The position numbers were made by a program, and so were the translations under genes. A DNA stretch of 64,000 nucleotides from Carex sylvatica (taxonomy: Eukaryota; Streptophyta; Magnoliopsida; Poales; Cyperaceae): the NCBI GenBank assembly GCA_964058845.1, contig CAXKVR010000001.1:186001-250000 (forward strand), given 5' to 3'. How positions within the stretch are numbered: position 1 is the stretch's first letter; each line of letters starts with the position of its first letter. This document shows positions 10,551 through 21,593 of the stretch, piece after piece. Under the pieces are notes generated by a model. That model worked only from the letters and a program-made list of their open reading frames with translations. It was not told where the DNA came from and searched no databases.

Positions 10551-11729
10551 ATGATTTGCATGAAAGTAGTAGTTCTTGCAACCATTGTTGTGGCCTCATT
10601 TGCAATTATAGGCGAGAGCCGCGTGGCAAGAAAAGACCTAGGACTTAACCTTGGTGGTGGAACTGGAGGTGGCATTGCGGTTGGTATCGGACTCGGTGGA
10701 AGCATTGGGTTAGGTGGTGGCAGCGCCTCAGGTTCCGGTTCAGGCTCGGGCTCAGCATCTGGTTCTGGTTCAGGATCAGGCTCAGCATCTGGTTCGGGCT
10801 CGGGCTCAGCATCTGGTTCTGGTTCTGGTTCAGGCTTGGGCTCAGCTTCTGGTTCTGGTTCTGGTTCAGGCTCAGGCTCGGGCTCAGCATCTGGTTCTGG
10901 TTCAGGCTCGGGCTCAGCATCTGGTTCTGGATCTGGCTCCGCCTCTGGTTCTGGTTCAGGTTCAGTAACTGGTTCGGGGGCCGGTTCATCTAGTGGCGCT
11001 GCGGTTGGTATTGGACTCGGTGGAGGTGTTAGCATTGGGTTAGGTGGTGGTGGTGCCTCAGGTTCCGGTTCAGACTCGAGTTCAGCATCTGGTTCTGGGT
11101 CAGGCTCAGGCTCTGCATCTGGTTCAAGTTCAGGAGCTGGTTCAGGGTCTGGTTCTGGGTCTGGTTCTGGTTCGGATAGTGGGTCGGGGTCCGGTTCTGG
11201 TTCGGGTAGTGGGTCTGGGTCTGGCTCCGCCTCTGGTTCTGGTTCAGGTTCAGGAGCTGGTTCGGGGGCCGGTTCATCTGGTGGCATTGTGGTTGGTATT
11301 GGACTCGGTGGAGGTGTTAGCATTGGGTTAGGTGGTGGTGGTGCCTCAGGTTCTGGTTCAGACTCGGGTTCAGCATCTGGTTCTGGGTCAGGCTCAGGCT
11401 CTGCATCTGGTTCAAGTTCAGGAGCTGGTTTAGGGTCTGGTTCTGGGTCTGGTTCTGGTTCGGGTAGTGGGTCGGGGTCCGGTTCTGGTTCGGGTAGTGG
11501 GTCTGGATCTGGGTCTGGGTCTGGTTCGGGTTCGGGTAGTGGCTCTAGATCTGGTTCTGTGCCTGCACCGGACCATGGTGAAGGACATGGCTCAGGGTCT
11601 GGCTCAGGTTCGGGTCATGGCGAAGGCTATGGGGAAGGCCATGGATATGGCTCTGGATCTGGCTTGGGTTCAGGCCACGGCGAAGGCTACGGTGAGGGTT
11701 ATGGCAAGGGGAGTGGGTCTGGAAATTGA
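10551..11729 (+). CDS. Secreted glycine/serine-rich protein 3, C-terminally truncated
   Basis: A 392-residue protein, the longest of the array. It has a signal peptide (one Leu codon shorter than its paralogues), [14 protein letters not shown], and three IGLGG-type modules each followed by long (GS)n tracts. Modules 2 and 3 are nearly identical DNA with a 288-bp (96-codon) period (starting about 11003 and 11291), so the last duplication is recent. The tail stops after GKGSGSGN because a GGA codon, by comparison with gene 2, has become TGA at 11727-11729. Recognisable tail sequence continues out to about 11797 with a further in-frame stop and no GGGHGK end. It may still be made and secreted, or it may be an early pseudogene. 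Confidence 0.8.
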   Translation: MICMKVVVLATIVVASFAIIGESRVARKDLGLNLGGGTGGGIAVGIGLGGSIGLGGGSASGSGSGSGSASGSGSGSGSASGSGSGSASGSGSGSGLGSASGSGSGSGSGSGSASGSGSGSGSASGSGSGSASGSGSGSVTGSGAGSSSGAAVGIGLGGGVSIGLGGGGASGSGSDSSSASGSGSGSGSASGSSSGAGSGSGSGSGSGSDSGSGSGSGSGSGSGSGSASGSGSGSGAGSGAGSSGGIVVGIGLGGGVSIGLGGGGASGSGSDSGSASGSGSGSGSASGSSSGAGLGSGSGSGSGSGSGSGSGSGSGSGSGSGSGSGSGSGSGSRSGSVPAPDHGEGHGSGSGSGSGHGEGYGEGHGYGSGSGLGSGHGEGYGEGYGKGSGSGN

Positions 11730-12094
11730 TTTGGGTCGAGCAGCAGTGAAGGCCATTGATACCGGTATGGGTTGGGGAGTGGACATGAGAAGGGAATGAA
11801 AAGTCTGTACAACATAAAGCATTTCTCCTGGCTTTGTTCATAGATTGTTATCACTTCTTTGTTGTACTATTTTGTATTGGAATAATACCTTATGATGATT
11901 CGTAGAATTATAACATGTCTATTAATTCATTAAATAATGTTGTATTATTTTTCAAGTAAAGAACAGAGGAAGCAAGCTTGCTATAATGTCACCATTCAAA
12001 ATGTATTGATCCAAAATTAGAACAATTAAAATGAAATAGAATCAAAAAAGAGAAAACCAAATCCAGTAGTTGACCAATGTGCTATAAACTGTCT
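11730..12094 (+). other. Lost tail and 3' region of GS-rich gene 3
   Basis: Positions 11730 to about 11797 align with the C-terminal codons of gene 2 but lie beyond the new stop. The conserved 3' UTR boxes and the CAAGTAAAGAACAGAGGAAGC downstream block follow, until the LINE insertion. Confidence 0.6.
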
Positions 12095-13196
12095 TTAATA
12101 CTCAGAATACCGGGCAGCGAGGCATCCATCTCATTCTGTTTTGAAGACACAAATGCCGAACCGGTTCTCCCATGCACAATAGCAACACATATCTCAGAAG
12201 CAAGCTGTGGATCTAATTGATATTTGCATAATCTTTAATCACAACCTTTCATCTCGGACAGCAATAGAGCTAGAGAAGCTTAAACAAAATCTCGAATTGA
12301 ACATACAACTTACAACAGAGCAGGACCGCATAATCGCATATCATGGAAATGGAATAAAAAAGGGGTATTCACGGTTAAAAGCGCATATTTTGCAATGAAA
12401 GACGGTCCAAGGATAAGAACCGATGTCAGAAAAATATGGAAACTCACAGCTCAAGTGCTCAACCGAGGATTATGGTTTTTGCGTGGTTGATGGCGCTCAA
12501 CAGAATTTCAACTGTCGACAAACTACAAAAATGGTGCTCAACCGAGGATTATGGTTTTTGCTTGGTAATAGATGTGTACTTTGTAAACTCAGTTCAGAAA
12601 CAGTAAATCATCTCTTCTGGTAATGCGCTTACACAATGCAAGTGTACATGAGTCTAAATCAAGTATTATGGACCAACATACCGGTTGGCCACATTGACAC
12701 AGCCCAGGCTATCTCTCAAACAATTTTCTCGCGAGAAGACAGATCAACCATGCTAATAGCACAGTTCATAATATGGTGTGAGAGATGCTCCATCATATTC
12801 ACAGAAAGGGAAAAGAGAATGGAGGAAATTATCGAAGAAATCCAGCTTCAGCTAATGTACAGTAGGCTAACTGGACACTGAGAAGCACTGGTACTGCACT
12901 GGTACGGCACCGGTACAGCACTGGTACAGCACCAATACAGCACTGGTACAGTACCAGGCAGAGATGAATGACACCGATGCCTGCTCGAATACTGCCCCTG
13001 TTCTCCTACATAATTTACTACTACTTAATTTTCTTTTTACTTCTTCTGTTTTATTTTGTTTTATCCTATTTTTATTATTTTGTTAACGCTCAAGAGACTT
13101 GAGCAACAACTCGTTTGTATGATCTTATGATACAATATTCTTGTAACAAATTTTAATGAATTAAATGAGGGCATGATCCTTGCTTTTTCAAAAAAA
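12095..13196 (+). mobile_element. 5'-truncated, degenerate LINE ending in poly-A
   Basis: Broken + strand frames show FTVKSAYFAMK, RKIWKLTAQVL and NRCVLCKLSSETVNHLFW. These are typical of the RNase H-proximal and zf-RVT end of plant L1 LINEs. The element ends in AAAAAAAAC and is flanked by AAACTGTCT/AAACAGTCT (one mismatch), a plausible target duplication. A roughly 28-bp segment (TGCTCAACCGAGGATTATGG...) occurs twice at about 12452 and 12536. It carries multiple stops and is inactive. Confidence 0.75.
12886..12955. repeat. Minisatellite of CACTGGTACAG units
   Basis: Six or so diverged copies of an 11-12 bp unit (GCACTGGTACAGC and variants) near the 3' end of the LINE relic. Similar GGTAC-rich clusters occur near 35225, 52480 and 59020. 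Confidence 0.7.
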
Positions 13197-13204
13197 AACA
13201 GTCT

Positions 13205-14137
13205 ATAATTAAATTACCAAAAGATGTGATATGACTTTTCTCGTCACATGTTATAACTAGAACCGAAAGTCAAAACGTTGCTATTTATCTACTAGATTTA
13301 AAGGGGCGGAAATGCACCTTTAAAATGAATGATTTACATATCCGTGTGTGTGTGTGTGTGTGTGTGTGTCGTTATTATTTTTGCATATACAAAAGGAACA
13401 TTGCATTAAACATAATTTATAACTTTTTTCTCTGAAATGTTCAGAACTATTTTCTATTACAAAAAGTGACCAAGAGTCTATTCTGACAGCTTAATTGGGT
13501 ATTAAATAGCGGTAGGAATCCATCTAAGTTGACAACAACCATATAAAATAACATTAAATTTTAAAAACAATGTTTTGAATATAATATATAAAAAATTATA
13601 AAATTTGATACAAACTTTCAAAGTACGTGAAAACCATTTTAGTAACTAATATTTCAGGCTAACAGCATGCTCACAAAATATTTTCTGTTTTTAAAAACTT
13701 TTTACTTAATTTAAAAAAATATCATCAAAATTGTCAAATTAAAACAATTTCAACAATTATCAAGCTAGGAAACCGATACAAAACTGGTCCAGTAACATTT
13801 TCTTCTGCTTCTTTTGTACCATCAGATATTCAGATTTTAAGATTGAATTAAAAATATTAGTAGCTAGGAGCTATCTCCTCTGGAACATTATCTGACACTT
13901 AATTAGAAAACCAACAAATACATTTTTACACGTACCAGTAAGTCTTGTACAGGAATTTTCATGTTAAAGGATAAGCATATTATGAAATTGGTAATGTCAA
14001 TTCCTTCACAGTACAAAAAAAGAAGTCGGTACAGATGAAATTCACACAAATATTGATAAAATGATCAATTAACCCGGCAACACCGAACCGACAACTAGAA
14101 CTAGTATAATACAGTATTAATATAGCAATATAAAAGT
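13205..14137. other. Spacer duplicated with 20400-21590
   Basis: Non-coding. It aligns in order with the spacer after gene 4: GATATGACTTTTCTCGTCAC, then CATATACAAAAGGAACATTGCATT, then CTCTGGAACATT, then ATTATGAAATTG. This shows that the GS gene, spacer and GAE block were duplicated together. A GT repeat lies at 13345-13369. Confidence 0.6.
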
Positions 14138-14550
14138 TTAAATCAGTACTGTTACTAGCTTGTATCCTGATATACAAAAGCTTGGTTGTGTAATTTTCAC
14201 AAGCGTAAATAGCACATGCTCATTTCTTAAAGTTCTATGACACATGCTTATTGGATTAACCTCTAAATAATTTTCTAAAATCAATATCAGAGTTGGTATC
14301 TGATAAAGAGTTATCCATGTTGTAGAGGACCACTTTGGTACCACCTGTACCAGTATACTTCTCAGCAATATCCTGAGCTACCAAACACACCATTATAATG
14401 CTGTCCACATATGTGAAATCTCTTGCAAAGTCAATATATACGGTTTAATATGATAACTAGTGGCTGTTTATTTTCAGAGAAAGTTTCATGAAACAAGATT
14501 ACACCATATGAAATACTGCCCATGAGCCATGCCAAGCCACAGTAAAGATT
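14138..14550 (-). pseudogene. GAE (UDP-glucuronate 4-epimerase) pseudogene fragment 1
   Basis: A - strand relic of the C-terminal half of a GAE gene. A frame at 14138-14368 reads TLILILENYLEV, TLVKITQ and GYKLV where the intact gene at 24319-25635 has TLVSILENYLKV, NITLARVE and GYKPK. Further up, DNA matching the TYIDDIVKG and MAYFSFTRN codons is scrambled by indels. It lies convergent to and downstream of GS-rich gene 3, the same geometry as GS-rich gene 5 and the intact GAE. It is non-functional: the N-terminal Rossmann part and catalytic Tyr-Lys region are absent or disrupted. Confidence 0.75.
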
Positions 14551-14568
14551 CCAAATGTTACTATTTTC

Positions 14569-15367
14569 TGTTGGAACTTTATTGTTACACTAAAACAATT
14601 CAACCATATAAACAATTCAATTCAATATGCCACTATTGATCTACCTATGCCAAAATGGCCATCATGCAAAATTCATCAATTCTTAGGGAGCAGACGCAAT
14701 ACCTGATTCCATTAGTGTGTTTGCGTTAAGCTTCTCTCAAAAGCGGTTGATGAACTTGTGTGAGACAGCGGCAAGAAAACCTTCGTACAGATGTAGAGGT
14801 TGAAGCGTTGACGGCCTCCTTAGTGATAGGATGAAGCCTTCCAAAGCTACAAGACTGCCCTTGTGAGATCATGTTCACAATTTCTTAATGATCTCACCTC
14901 TCTATTCTTTAATGGGGAGAAGTAGAGAAGGCTACAAAATTGACTAGATGACGGCTAGAGAATTCTGCAACTTTTCGTATGTTCTTGTGCTTTGGGGACC
15001 AACCTATTTATAGAGATGAGGAGTAGGCATATTGCCAAACCCTAACCCTAAACCAATTTTCTGGCCACATGCCAACTTTAAAAAAACGTGCATCAAAAAG
15101 TGTGCAACTGCATCAAAATCCGTGCAGCAGCTAGAGAATCGGTTTTCCTTAATTGCAAATTTCAGAATCAGTCCATCAATGATTTGATCTTTGCCTAAAT
15201 TGTTCTACACATTTGTGGACCATATCCTAATGAATATATTGATTGTCTATTTCCTTATTTGATCACTTTAATTGACAACCATATATGACAGTAAACAATG
15301 CATAATTAGATTACATATATGCTCAATGTTGGCATTAAATCCAACGAGGTTGGTAATAAATTCAACA
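14569..15367 (-). mobile_element. Solo LTR, probably Ty1/copia type
   Basis: A 799-bp segment starting TGTTGGAAC and ending TTCAACA on the + strand, bounded by a perfect 5-bp duplication TTTTC (14564-14568 and 15368-15372). A TATAAATAG box on the - strand (about 15000-15012) suggests transcription in that direction. No internal domain or second LTR is nearby. It sits just beyond GAE fragment 1, interrupting it relative to fragment 2. The copia assignment is inferred from the TGTTG/CAACA ends and the size. Confidence 0.65.
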
Positions 15368-15400
15368 TTTTCCTATTATGGTACTACACTGACATCCAAG

Positions 15401-16089
15401 TAGGAGTGGCAAAAAAAATCGTAGTTCGTGATTCGGTTTGAGTTTGATTTGAGTTTAATTTGATTCGAAATTAGTTGTTCTGAAACAAATCAATCCAATT
15501 CGGTTCGAATCTTATTCAAATTAAACTCAAACTGGGTATAATTTGTTCGAAATTAATTCGTGAATTACTTAGGTTCGAATCTCAAATAATGCAACTAATG
15601 AATTCAATCATTTATCTTTAATAATGCAGGAACCAAACTTATATCATAGCTCAAAATTGTTAATATAATAGTAACTTATAATAGAAAAATATTTCAGCAG
15701 CGTGAAAAATTAATAATGAAATAAGTTTCATTTGACTAGGTCCATACCGTGATTTTAATCAATCCAGCAGCATAAAAGATAAGAAAATTTTGAACTGACT
15801 CATAATCCAATATTAATGTGAATTAGTGAAAGGTAAAAGAAAATCGTGTAAATTTTGTTCTGCGAAGAGAACTAATACATAAATTACCTATAACTAGAGT
15901 TGCTAAAAAAAATTATAGTTCATAATTCGATTGACTTTGATTCGAAAAATTTGTAATTCACAATTAATTCGATTCAAAATTAGTTCAATTCGAAACAAAT
16001 CAAACCAGTTCAATTCGAATCTTATTCAAAGTTCAAACTCAAACTCAAACTAGAATAAGTTCGATTCAATTTGATTCGTTTACAGCCCT
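15401..16089. mobile_element. TIR element with TAGGRSTG ends, 9-bp TSD
   Basis: A 689-bp element flanked by a perfect 9-bp duplication ACATCCAAG (15392-15400 and 16090-16098). Its ends are TAGGAGTGGCAAA and, inverted, TAGGGCTGTAAACGAATC. The interior is two similar blocks rich in TTCGATTC/AATTCG. No transposase. The 9-bp duplication suggests a Mutator-like non-autonomous element. Confidence 0.65.
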
Positions 16090-16148
16090 ACATCCAAGAC
16101 AACTAGATTGAAAAGGTAAGGTCATTTCAGTCACATATTAGAGATCTA

Positions 16149-16318
16149 AGCGTTGACAAAAATTGTATGAGGTGTCAGAAGGATAAAAAAGCAAGTACCA
16201 AAACACCGCAAATGCTCCACTAGAAAAAGATTTCAATCTCAAGTTCAACCACAAATTTCACCACGCAATCACCAACCATAAATTCTTAAAACCTGCAAAT
16301 TTCACACACCACTACAAA
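16149..16318 (+). pseudogene. Orphan GS-rich-gene promoter 1 (gene lost)
   Basis: Matches the array promoter block in order: GCGTTGACAAAAATTG, GGTGTCAGAAGGATA, CAAATGCTCCACTAG, TTCAACCACAAATTTCACC, CACGCAATCACCAAC, AATTCTTAAAAC. The TATA element, leader and coding region are missing. Transposon-like sequence begins at about 16330. It marks a former array member. Confidence 0.7.
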
Positions 16319-16329
16319 AACTTATCACC

Positions 16330-16915
16330 ATCCGCAAGGGTAACACAATAAAATTGGGGGCACCTAAGAAGGAAGTGGGGTAGGCAAATGTCTACCCCTG
16401 AATTTGGATTTTTATTTTCGATCCAATACTAATTATTTATAGTGCCTACTTTTGGTCTGAGTTAGTTTGATTATTGAACCGATTCCTTCTGTGCTTTGGT
16501 CGATTTAAAATATTTTGTTTTATTATGACTGTGATGTTTTTTTCCGTAAATATAATGAGGGAGGAGGAGAACAAGAAATGTCTGACGATGAAACCTATCA
16601 TTACAATTTTAAGGAAATGGATTGGTATAACTTTATGAACATTTTATTATTCAATACATATATTTTGGTTAAATTTTTATCTAAGTTTTAACTTCAATTT
16701 GCTAATTTACTAAGAACAGTTCCACTTTAAACTGTGTCAAACGAATTTTTAATTAGCATAGAAAAAATATTTCAATATGGTGTCAATCGATTTCATGATT
16801 ATAACATATTTTTAATAAACATAGTAAGTTAATGAGTTTGAATCTGATTAGCTATTTAAATCCAATTAGTGCCCTATATAGCTACCCTGACATAAATTCT
16901 GAATCCGCCCCTGCT
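16330..16915. mobile_element. Degenerate transposon relic
   Basis: Begins in GGGGGCACCT-rich sequence and ends with a terminus that on the - strand reads CAGGGGCGGATTCAGAATTT, a common plant DNA-transposon end. No coding region or target duplication could be fixed. Confidence 0.35.
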
Positions 16916-17000
16916 TACACCATAGCAAATCCGTCTGTAAATTGCATTTTTAACTATGTATAATCGCACTTTATGTAGTAGTAGTGTATATATAAGATAA

Positions 17001-17424
17001 GAGGTTGGCTACTATGCTTATATAAGCATATCCCCACATATGCTTATAACTCATTTTTGTGTTTTCAATCTCCAAATGGTCGATCGGAACTGTTCATATT
17101 GTTCTCCATATTAATATGTGCTTGGAAACTAAATTTTACATTTTTCTGAATTTGTTTACTATTTATTAAGTCACTTTGAAAATCGCTGATCCAACGGTGG
17201 CTGCACAAAACAGTAAAATCAGCAGCCACCGTTGGATTAATAAATTTCAAGTGGCTTAATAAATAGTAAAAAAATTCAGAAAAATGTAAAATTTAGTTTC
17301 CAAGCACATATTAATATGGAGAACAAGATGAACGGTTCAGATCGACCATTTGGACATTGAAAGTACAAAAATGAGTTATAAGCATATGTGGGGATATGCT
17401 TATATAAGCATAGTAGCCAACCTC
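17001..17424. mobile_element. Mutator-like foldback MITE, GAGGTTGG family, copy 2
   Basis: A 424-bp full-length inverted repeat from GAGGTTGGCTACTATGC to its reverse complement. It is bounded by a perfect 9-bp target duplication ATAAGATAA (16992-17000 and 17425-17433). The 9-bp duplication is the hallmark of Mutator-superfamily insertion. Non-coding. Confidence 0.8.
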
Positions 17425-17443
17425 ATAAGATAATACACTATAG

Positions 17444-17842
17444 GAGGTTGGCTACTATGCTTATAACTCATTTTTGTGCTTTCAATATCCAAATGGTCGA
17501 TCTGAACCGTTCATCTTGTTCTCCATATTAATATGTGCTTGGAAACTAAATTTTATATTTTTCTGAATTTTTTTACTATTTATTAAGCCACTTTGAAAAT
17601 CACTGATCCAACGGTGGCTGCACAAAACAGTAAAATCAGCAGCCACCGTTGGATCAGCGATTTTCAAAGTGGCTTAATAAATAGTAAAAAAATTCAGAAA
17701 AATGTGAAATTTAGTTTCCAAGCACATATTAATATGGAGAACAAGATGAACGGTTCAGATCGACCATTTGGACATTGAAAGCACAAAAATGAGTTATAAG
17801 CATATGTGGGGATATGCTTATATAAGCATAGTAGCCAACCTC
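17444..17842. mobile_element. Mutator-like foldback MITE, GAGGTTGG family, copy 3
   Basis: A 399-bp copy, the same family as 17001-17424 and only 19 bp from it. It is bounded by a perfect 10-bp duplication TACACTATAG (17434-17443 and 17843-17852). Its left target duplication abuts the right target duplication of the neighbouring copy. Non-coding; near-perfect hairpin. Confidence 0.8.
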
Positions 17843-17928
17843 TACACTATAGATAATATATTTGCAAATTTTACTTTCTTTATATAATCACCTCTCCCTA
17901 CAAAATTTGTAAGATACAATTGTTATAT

Positions 17929-18305
17929 GAGAGGGATACAATTACCACAATTTTGAGTTACCATAAATATTTTTTATATTTTTTAAAGTCCAAATCATCG
18001 ATCCAAACCGTTCAACATGATCTCCACAATAAAATGTGCTTCCTGGTCAAATTTTATATTTTTTTGAATTTTTTGACTATTTATTAAGATGGATACAAAA
18101 TTCAATGGTCTGAATTTGACTAATTTTTGCAAAATACTTAATAAATAGTAAAAAAAATTAAAAAAATGTAAAATTTGATCTGCAAGCACATTTTATTGTG
18201 GAGATCATGTTGAACGGTTTAGATCGATGATTTAAACTGAAAATATAGAAAATGGTTGTGATAACATTGTGGTAACTCAAAATTGTGGTAATCAAATCCC
18301 TCCTC
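17929..18305. mobile_element. Foldback MITE, GAGAGGGATACAATTACC subfamily
   Basis: A 377-bp inverted repeat with ends GAGAGGGATACAATTACCAC and, inverted, GAGGAGGGATTTGATTACCA. It shares only the inner GATCxAAACCGTT and CTATTTATTAAG words with the other foldback families. Non-coding, with TA-rich flanks. Confidence 0.65.
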
Positions 18306-18718
18306 TATATATCATGTTTGGTTGTATAGTAAGATGAAGAGTAAACCCGTTAATTAGTCCATAATTAAGTTGTCAAATTAATAAGACATAAAATATGAGT
18401 AAGATGGAGTTAAAACGGAGCAAGTTAAATAACCTCGATCTCTTAATTAATTAATTTACTTCACACTTACTTCACATGTAGAACTTACTGTCATAGAAAA
18501 AGAGTTTTTAATTTTTTTTCTTTTTCAAATAGATTAATTTAAGTCATGACTTTCCCTGCAAAACAATATATAAAATAAAAATAAAATAGAATAGAATATA
18601 CAACTTAAATTCTCCATAAATTCAATTAGCAATCATGGGTATAGTGGCATGCAAGAGACTTGCTTGACCATATTTTCTAAAGCAAAACAGAAGTACAGCT
18701 CATGTCAAGCACAAATAA
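18306..18718. other. Spacer upstream of GS-rich gene 4
   Basis: AT-rich, similar in patches to the spacers before genes 1 and 2 (ATATATCATGTTTG, GGCATGCAAGAGACTTGCTTGACCATA). No gene. Confidence 0.5.
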
Positions 18719-19056
18719 AAGTTTTCAGCGTTGTCAAAAATTGGATGAGATGTCAGAAGGATAGAAGATGCTCAAAATCAAAGACCAAAACACTGCAAAT
18801 ATTCCACTAGCAAAAGATCACAAACTCAAGTTCAACCACAATTTTTTGCCACGCCATTACCAACTCCAAATTCAAATACTTGAAAACAAATTTCACATCA
18901 AACCACTAAGCCGACTACTTGTCAACCTCAAACTTTGAACCCTATAAATACCACCTATAGTAACACCCATTTCAGTAACAAACACATCTCATAATTAATC
19001 TGTTATTGATAAAAAAAAAACATCAAAGCTTGGCATATATTAAACAACTTAAAGAA
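18719..19056 (+). promoter_or_regulatory. Promoter and 5' leader of GS-rich gene 4
   Basis: Full array promoter block with TATAAATA at 18943-18950, 114 bp before the ATG at 19057. An in-frame ATG at 19006 lies in the leader. It is not the likely start because it would place a charged stretch before the signal peptide, and no other paralogue has it. Confidence 0.7.
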
Positions 19057-19671
19057 ATGGCTTGCATGAAACTAGTAGTTCTTCTTGCAACCATTGTTGT
19101 GGCCTCACTTGCAATTGTAGGCCAGAGCCGTGTGGCAAGGAAAGACCTAGGACTTAGCCTTGGGGATGGAGGTGGCACTGCGGTTGGTATTGGACTCGGT
19201 GGAAGCATTGGGTTAGGTGGTGGCGGTGCCTCAGGTTCCGGTTCAGGCTCAGGGTCAGCGTCTGGTGCTGGTTCAGCATCTGGTTCTGGGTCTGGCTCAG
19301 CGTCTGGTTCTGGTTCTGGTTCTGGTGCTGGTTCTGGTTCAGGAGCTGCTTCAGGGGCCGGTTCATCAGCTGGGTCCGGTGGGTCTTATGCCGGGTCGGG
19401 TGCTGGTTCTGGCGAAGAACATGGATCTGGGTCTGGTTCTGGGCATGGATTGGGCCATGGTGAAGGATATGGATCAGGGTCAGGCTCGGGTTCAGGCCAT
19501 GGCGAAGGCTTTGGCGAGGGCTCTGGTGAGGGGAGCGGATCTGGAAATGGACACGGGTCAGGCTATGGGGAAGGCTATGGCTCTGGGTCTGGCTCGGGTT
19601 CAGGCCACGGTGAAGGCTATGGTGAGGGTTATGGTGAGGGGAGCGGGTCAGGTGGTGGACATGGGAAGTGA
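19057..19671 (+). CDS. Secreted glycine/serine-rich protein 4 (silk-like)
   Basis: A 204-residue protein. The signal peptide is [24 protein letters not shown], followed by [12 protein letters not shown], one [15 protein letters not shown] module, a (GS)n/(GA) tract, GSYAGSG, and a tail with GHGEGYG, GEGFGEG and GSGNGHG units ending GSGGGHGK. The reading frame is intact throughout with no internal stops. It is most like gene 1 in module number and length. Downstream on the opposite strand lies a decayed GAE fragment, so this gene and its flank match the unit of gene 5. The likely role is a cell-wall or apoplastic structural protein, inferred. Confidence 0.87.
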   Translation: MACMKLVVLLATIVVASLAIVGQSRVARKDLGLSLGDGGGTAVGIGLGGSIGLGGGGASGSGSGSGSASGAGSASGSGSGSASGSGSGSGAGSGSGAASGAGSSAGSGGSYAGSGAGSGEEHGSGSGSGHGLGHGEGYGSGSGSGSGHGEGFGEGSGEGSGSGNGHGSGYGEGYGSGSGSGSGHGEGYGEGYGEGSGSGGGHGK

Positions 19672-20190
19672 ATGAAAAGTTTGTACTACTCAGGCATTTC
19701 TCCTGGCTATATATGTTCATAGATTGTTATCCAGGGTGTAGTTGTTAAGTGTACTTGTTTACTTCTTTGTTGTACTATTTTGTATTGGAATAATGTATAC
19801 CCTTGTGATATATATATGATTTGTAGAATTATAACATGTCTATTAAATCAAGAAATTATGTTGTATTATTTTTGAATTAAGTACCAGAGGAAGCAAGCTT
19901 GCCACAAAATATTTTCTATTTTGAAAGAACATTTTATTTAATTGGACAAAATATTATCAAAATTGTCAAATGAATACTGTTTTAATCATTATCAACCTAT
20001 AAAATCCATACAAAAACATTACTCCTTTAATGGTCCAGCAACATTTTCTTGTGTGCCATGAGATATTCAGACTTTTTTTATCAAGCTATATTTTATGATT
20101 GAATTACAACACAGTCCATAAACTGAACAGTGACAAGCAAGACGACTTGCTTGTAAAAGTAAGCTCATATCAAGCACGGATTAGATAATT
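19672..20190 (+). other. 3' region of GS-rich gene 4
   Basis: Conserved 3' UTR boxes (CTCCTGGCTATATATG, CAGGGTGTAG, TTTGTATTGG) and the CAAGCTTGCCAC block also seen after gene 3. The following AT-rich sequence has no gene. Confidence 0.5.
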
Positions 20191-20380
20191 TAAGCGTTGA
20201 CAAAAATTGGATGAGGTGTCAGAAGGATAAAAAAAGCAAAGAACAATGCACTGCAAATGCTCCACTAGCAAATTAATGATTGCAAACTCAAGTTCAACCA
20301 CATATTTCACCACGCAATCATCACCTACAAATTCTTAAAGCCACATTTCATATCACCCCCACTAAGCCTAATAAATAACC
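20191..20380 (+). pseudogene. Orphan GS-rich-gene promoter 2 (gene lost)
   Basis: An ordered match to the array promoter: GCGTTGACAAAAATTGG, GAGGTGTCAGAAGGATA, CTGCAAATGCTCCACTAGC, CAACCACATATTTCACCACG, CAATCATCACCTACAAATTC, CATTTCATATCACCCCCACT, TAAGCCT. It stops before the TATA element and runs straight into the duplicated spacer at about 20390. A second lost array member. Confidence 0.75.
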
Positions 20381-20389
20381 AAACAATGA

Positions 20390-21593
20390 GATATGACTTT
20401 TCTCGTCACATGGTATAACTAAACTAACATTCAAGGATCAGACGGGTAAAAGAATATCAAATCAGTTTTAAATCTATTAACTAATCAGGTACTCGATAAA
20501 AAATAATGTTTTAAATTATATTTTCTAATATTTTGACTTATAATTCTAATTACCAATTAAAATTCAATAAATTTATTTCAATTTTAATCTTAAATTTAAC
20601 TCGAACTACAAATCAAACATCTAGAGTGTGACAAAAATATTTCAACGGAGAACAAAGTCAGTCAAGATCAATAGATCTCTACTAAAATTCAAAATCCAGA
20701 TGAAACCAGCTGCCCCCCTTTCTGGAACCATATGGGTCTGCCCCTGCCAACATTGCTATTTATTATTGCTAGTTAAAGACTTAAGAAGGGTCAAAATGAA
20801 CCTTTAAAATAAATGAATTGCAGATCCGTGTCTTGTTAATTATTATTGCCTATACAAAAGGAACATTGCATTGAACATTAAGTCATATTTCTTTTCCATT
20901 TTTTTATTTTTTTACTGAAATTCTGATAACATTTTTTTTTCTCTGAAACAAATTGTGACCGAGAGTTTATATCGACAGCTCAAGTGAGTACTAAATAGCG
21001 ATATAATCCAAGATTCCAAGCACAAACTAAGTTGACAACACCCATAAAAACAAATTCAATTTTAAAACACAACATTTTGAATATAATATTTACTTAATAC
21101 ACATCATACACATAAAAAATGATAAATTTTGATAAAAAAATTTCACATTCATTAAACGACATGAGCTTCAACGATTGATATTTGATGGTAGCTATAAATT
21201 ATTAAATAACACTCAAAATTGTCAAATTAAAACTTTTTCAATCATTTCAAGCTATTAAATCAATACAAAAGATTACTTCGTTAAATGGTCCAGCAACATT
21301 TTCTTGTGCTCGTCTTGTGTACAATCAGATATTCAGATTTTATGATTGATTTAGAAATACTAGTAAATAGTTCCTCTGGAACATTGTATGACGCGTACCA
21401 GTAGACTCGTATACAGTATATGTACCAGCAGTCTTGTTCAAGGCTACCCATATTATGAAATTGATAAAGTCAATTCCTCAGTAATAGAAATCAGTACATA
21501 ATTAAGGAATTTGCACAAATCTATCGATAAAATGATAAACATTAGATCAAAGGATGATTCTCACACATCCTCATATCTTACAATTCTATCTTA
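20390..21593. other. Spacer duplicated with 13205-14137
   Basis: Paralogous to the spacer between GS-rich gene 3 and GAE fragment 1 (TATGACTTTTCTCGTCACATG, AAAAGGAACATTGCATTGAACAT, GTGACCGAGAGTTTAT). A transposon-end relic (CAGGGGCAGACCC on the - strand) lies at about 20735-20748. No gene. Confidence 0.55.

Noticed and set aside
10514..11323. Long antisense frame rich in Pro, Glu, Asp and Ala (269 codons); similar ones at 7588-8067 and 4903-5265
   Set aside because: It is the mirror of the Gly/Ser repeat codons of the GS-rich genes; it has no independent signal and appears in every such gene.
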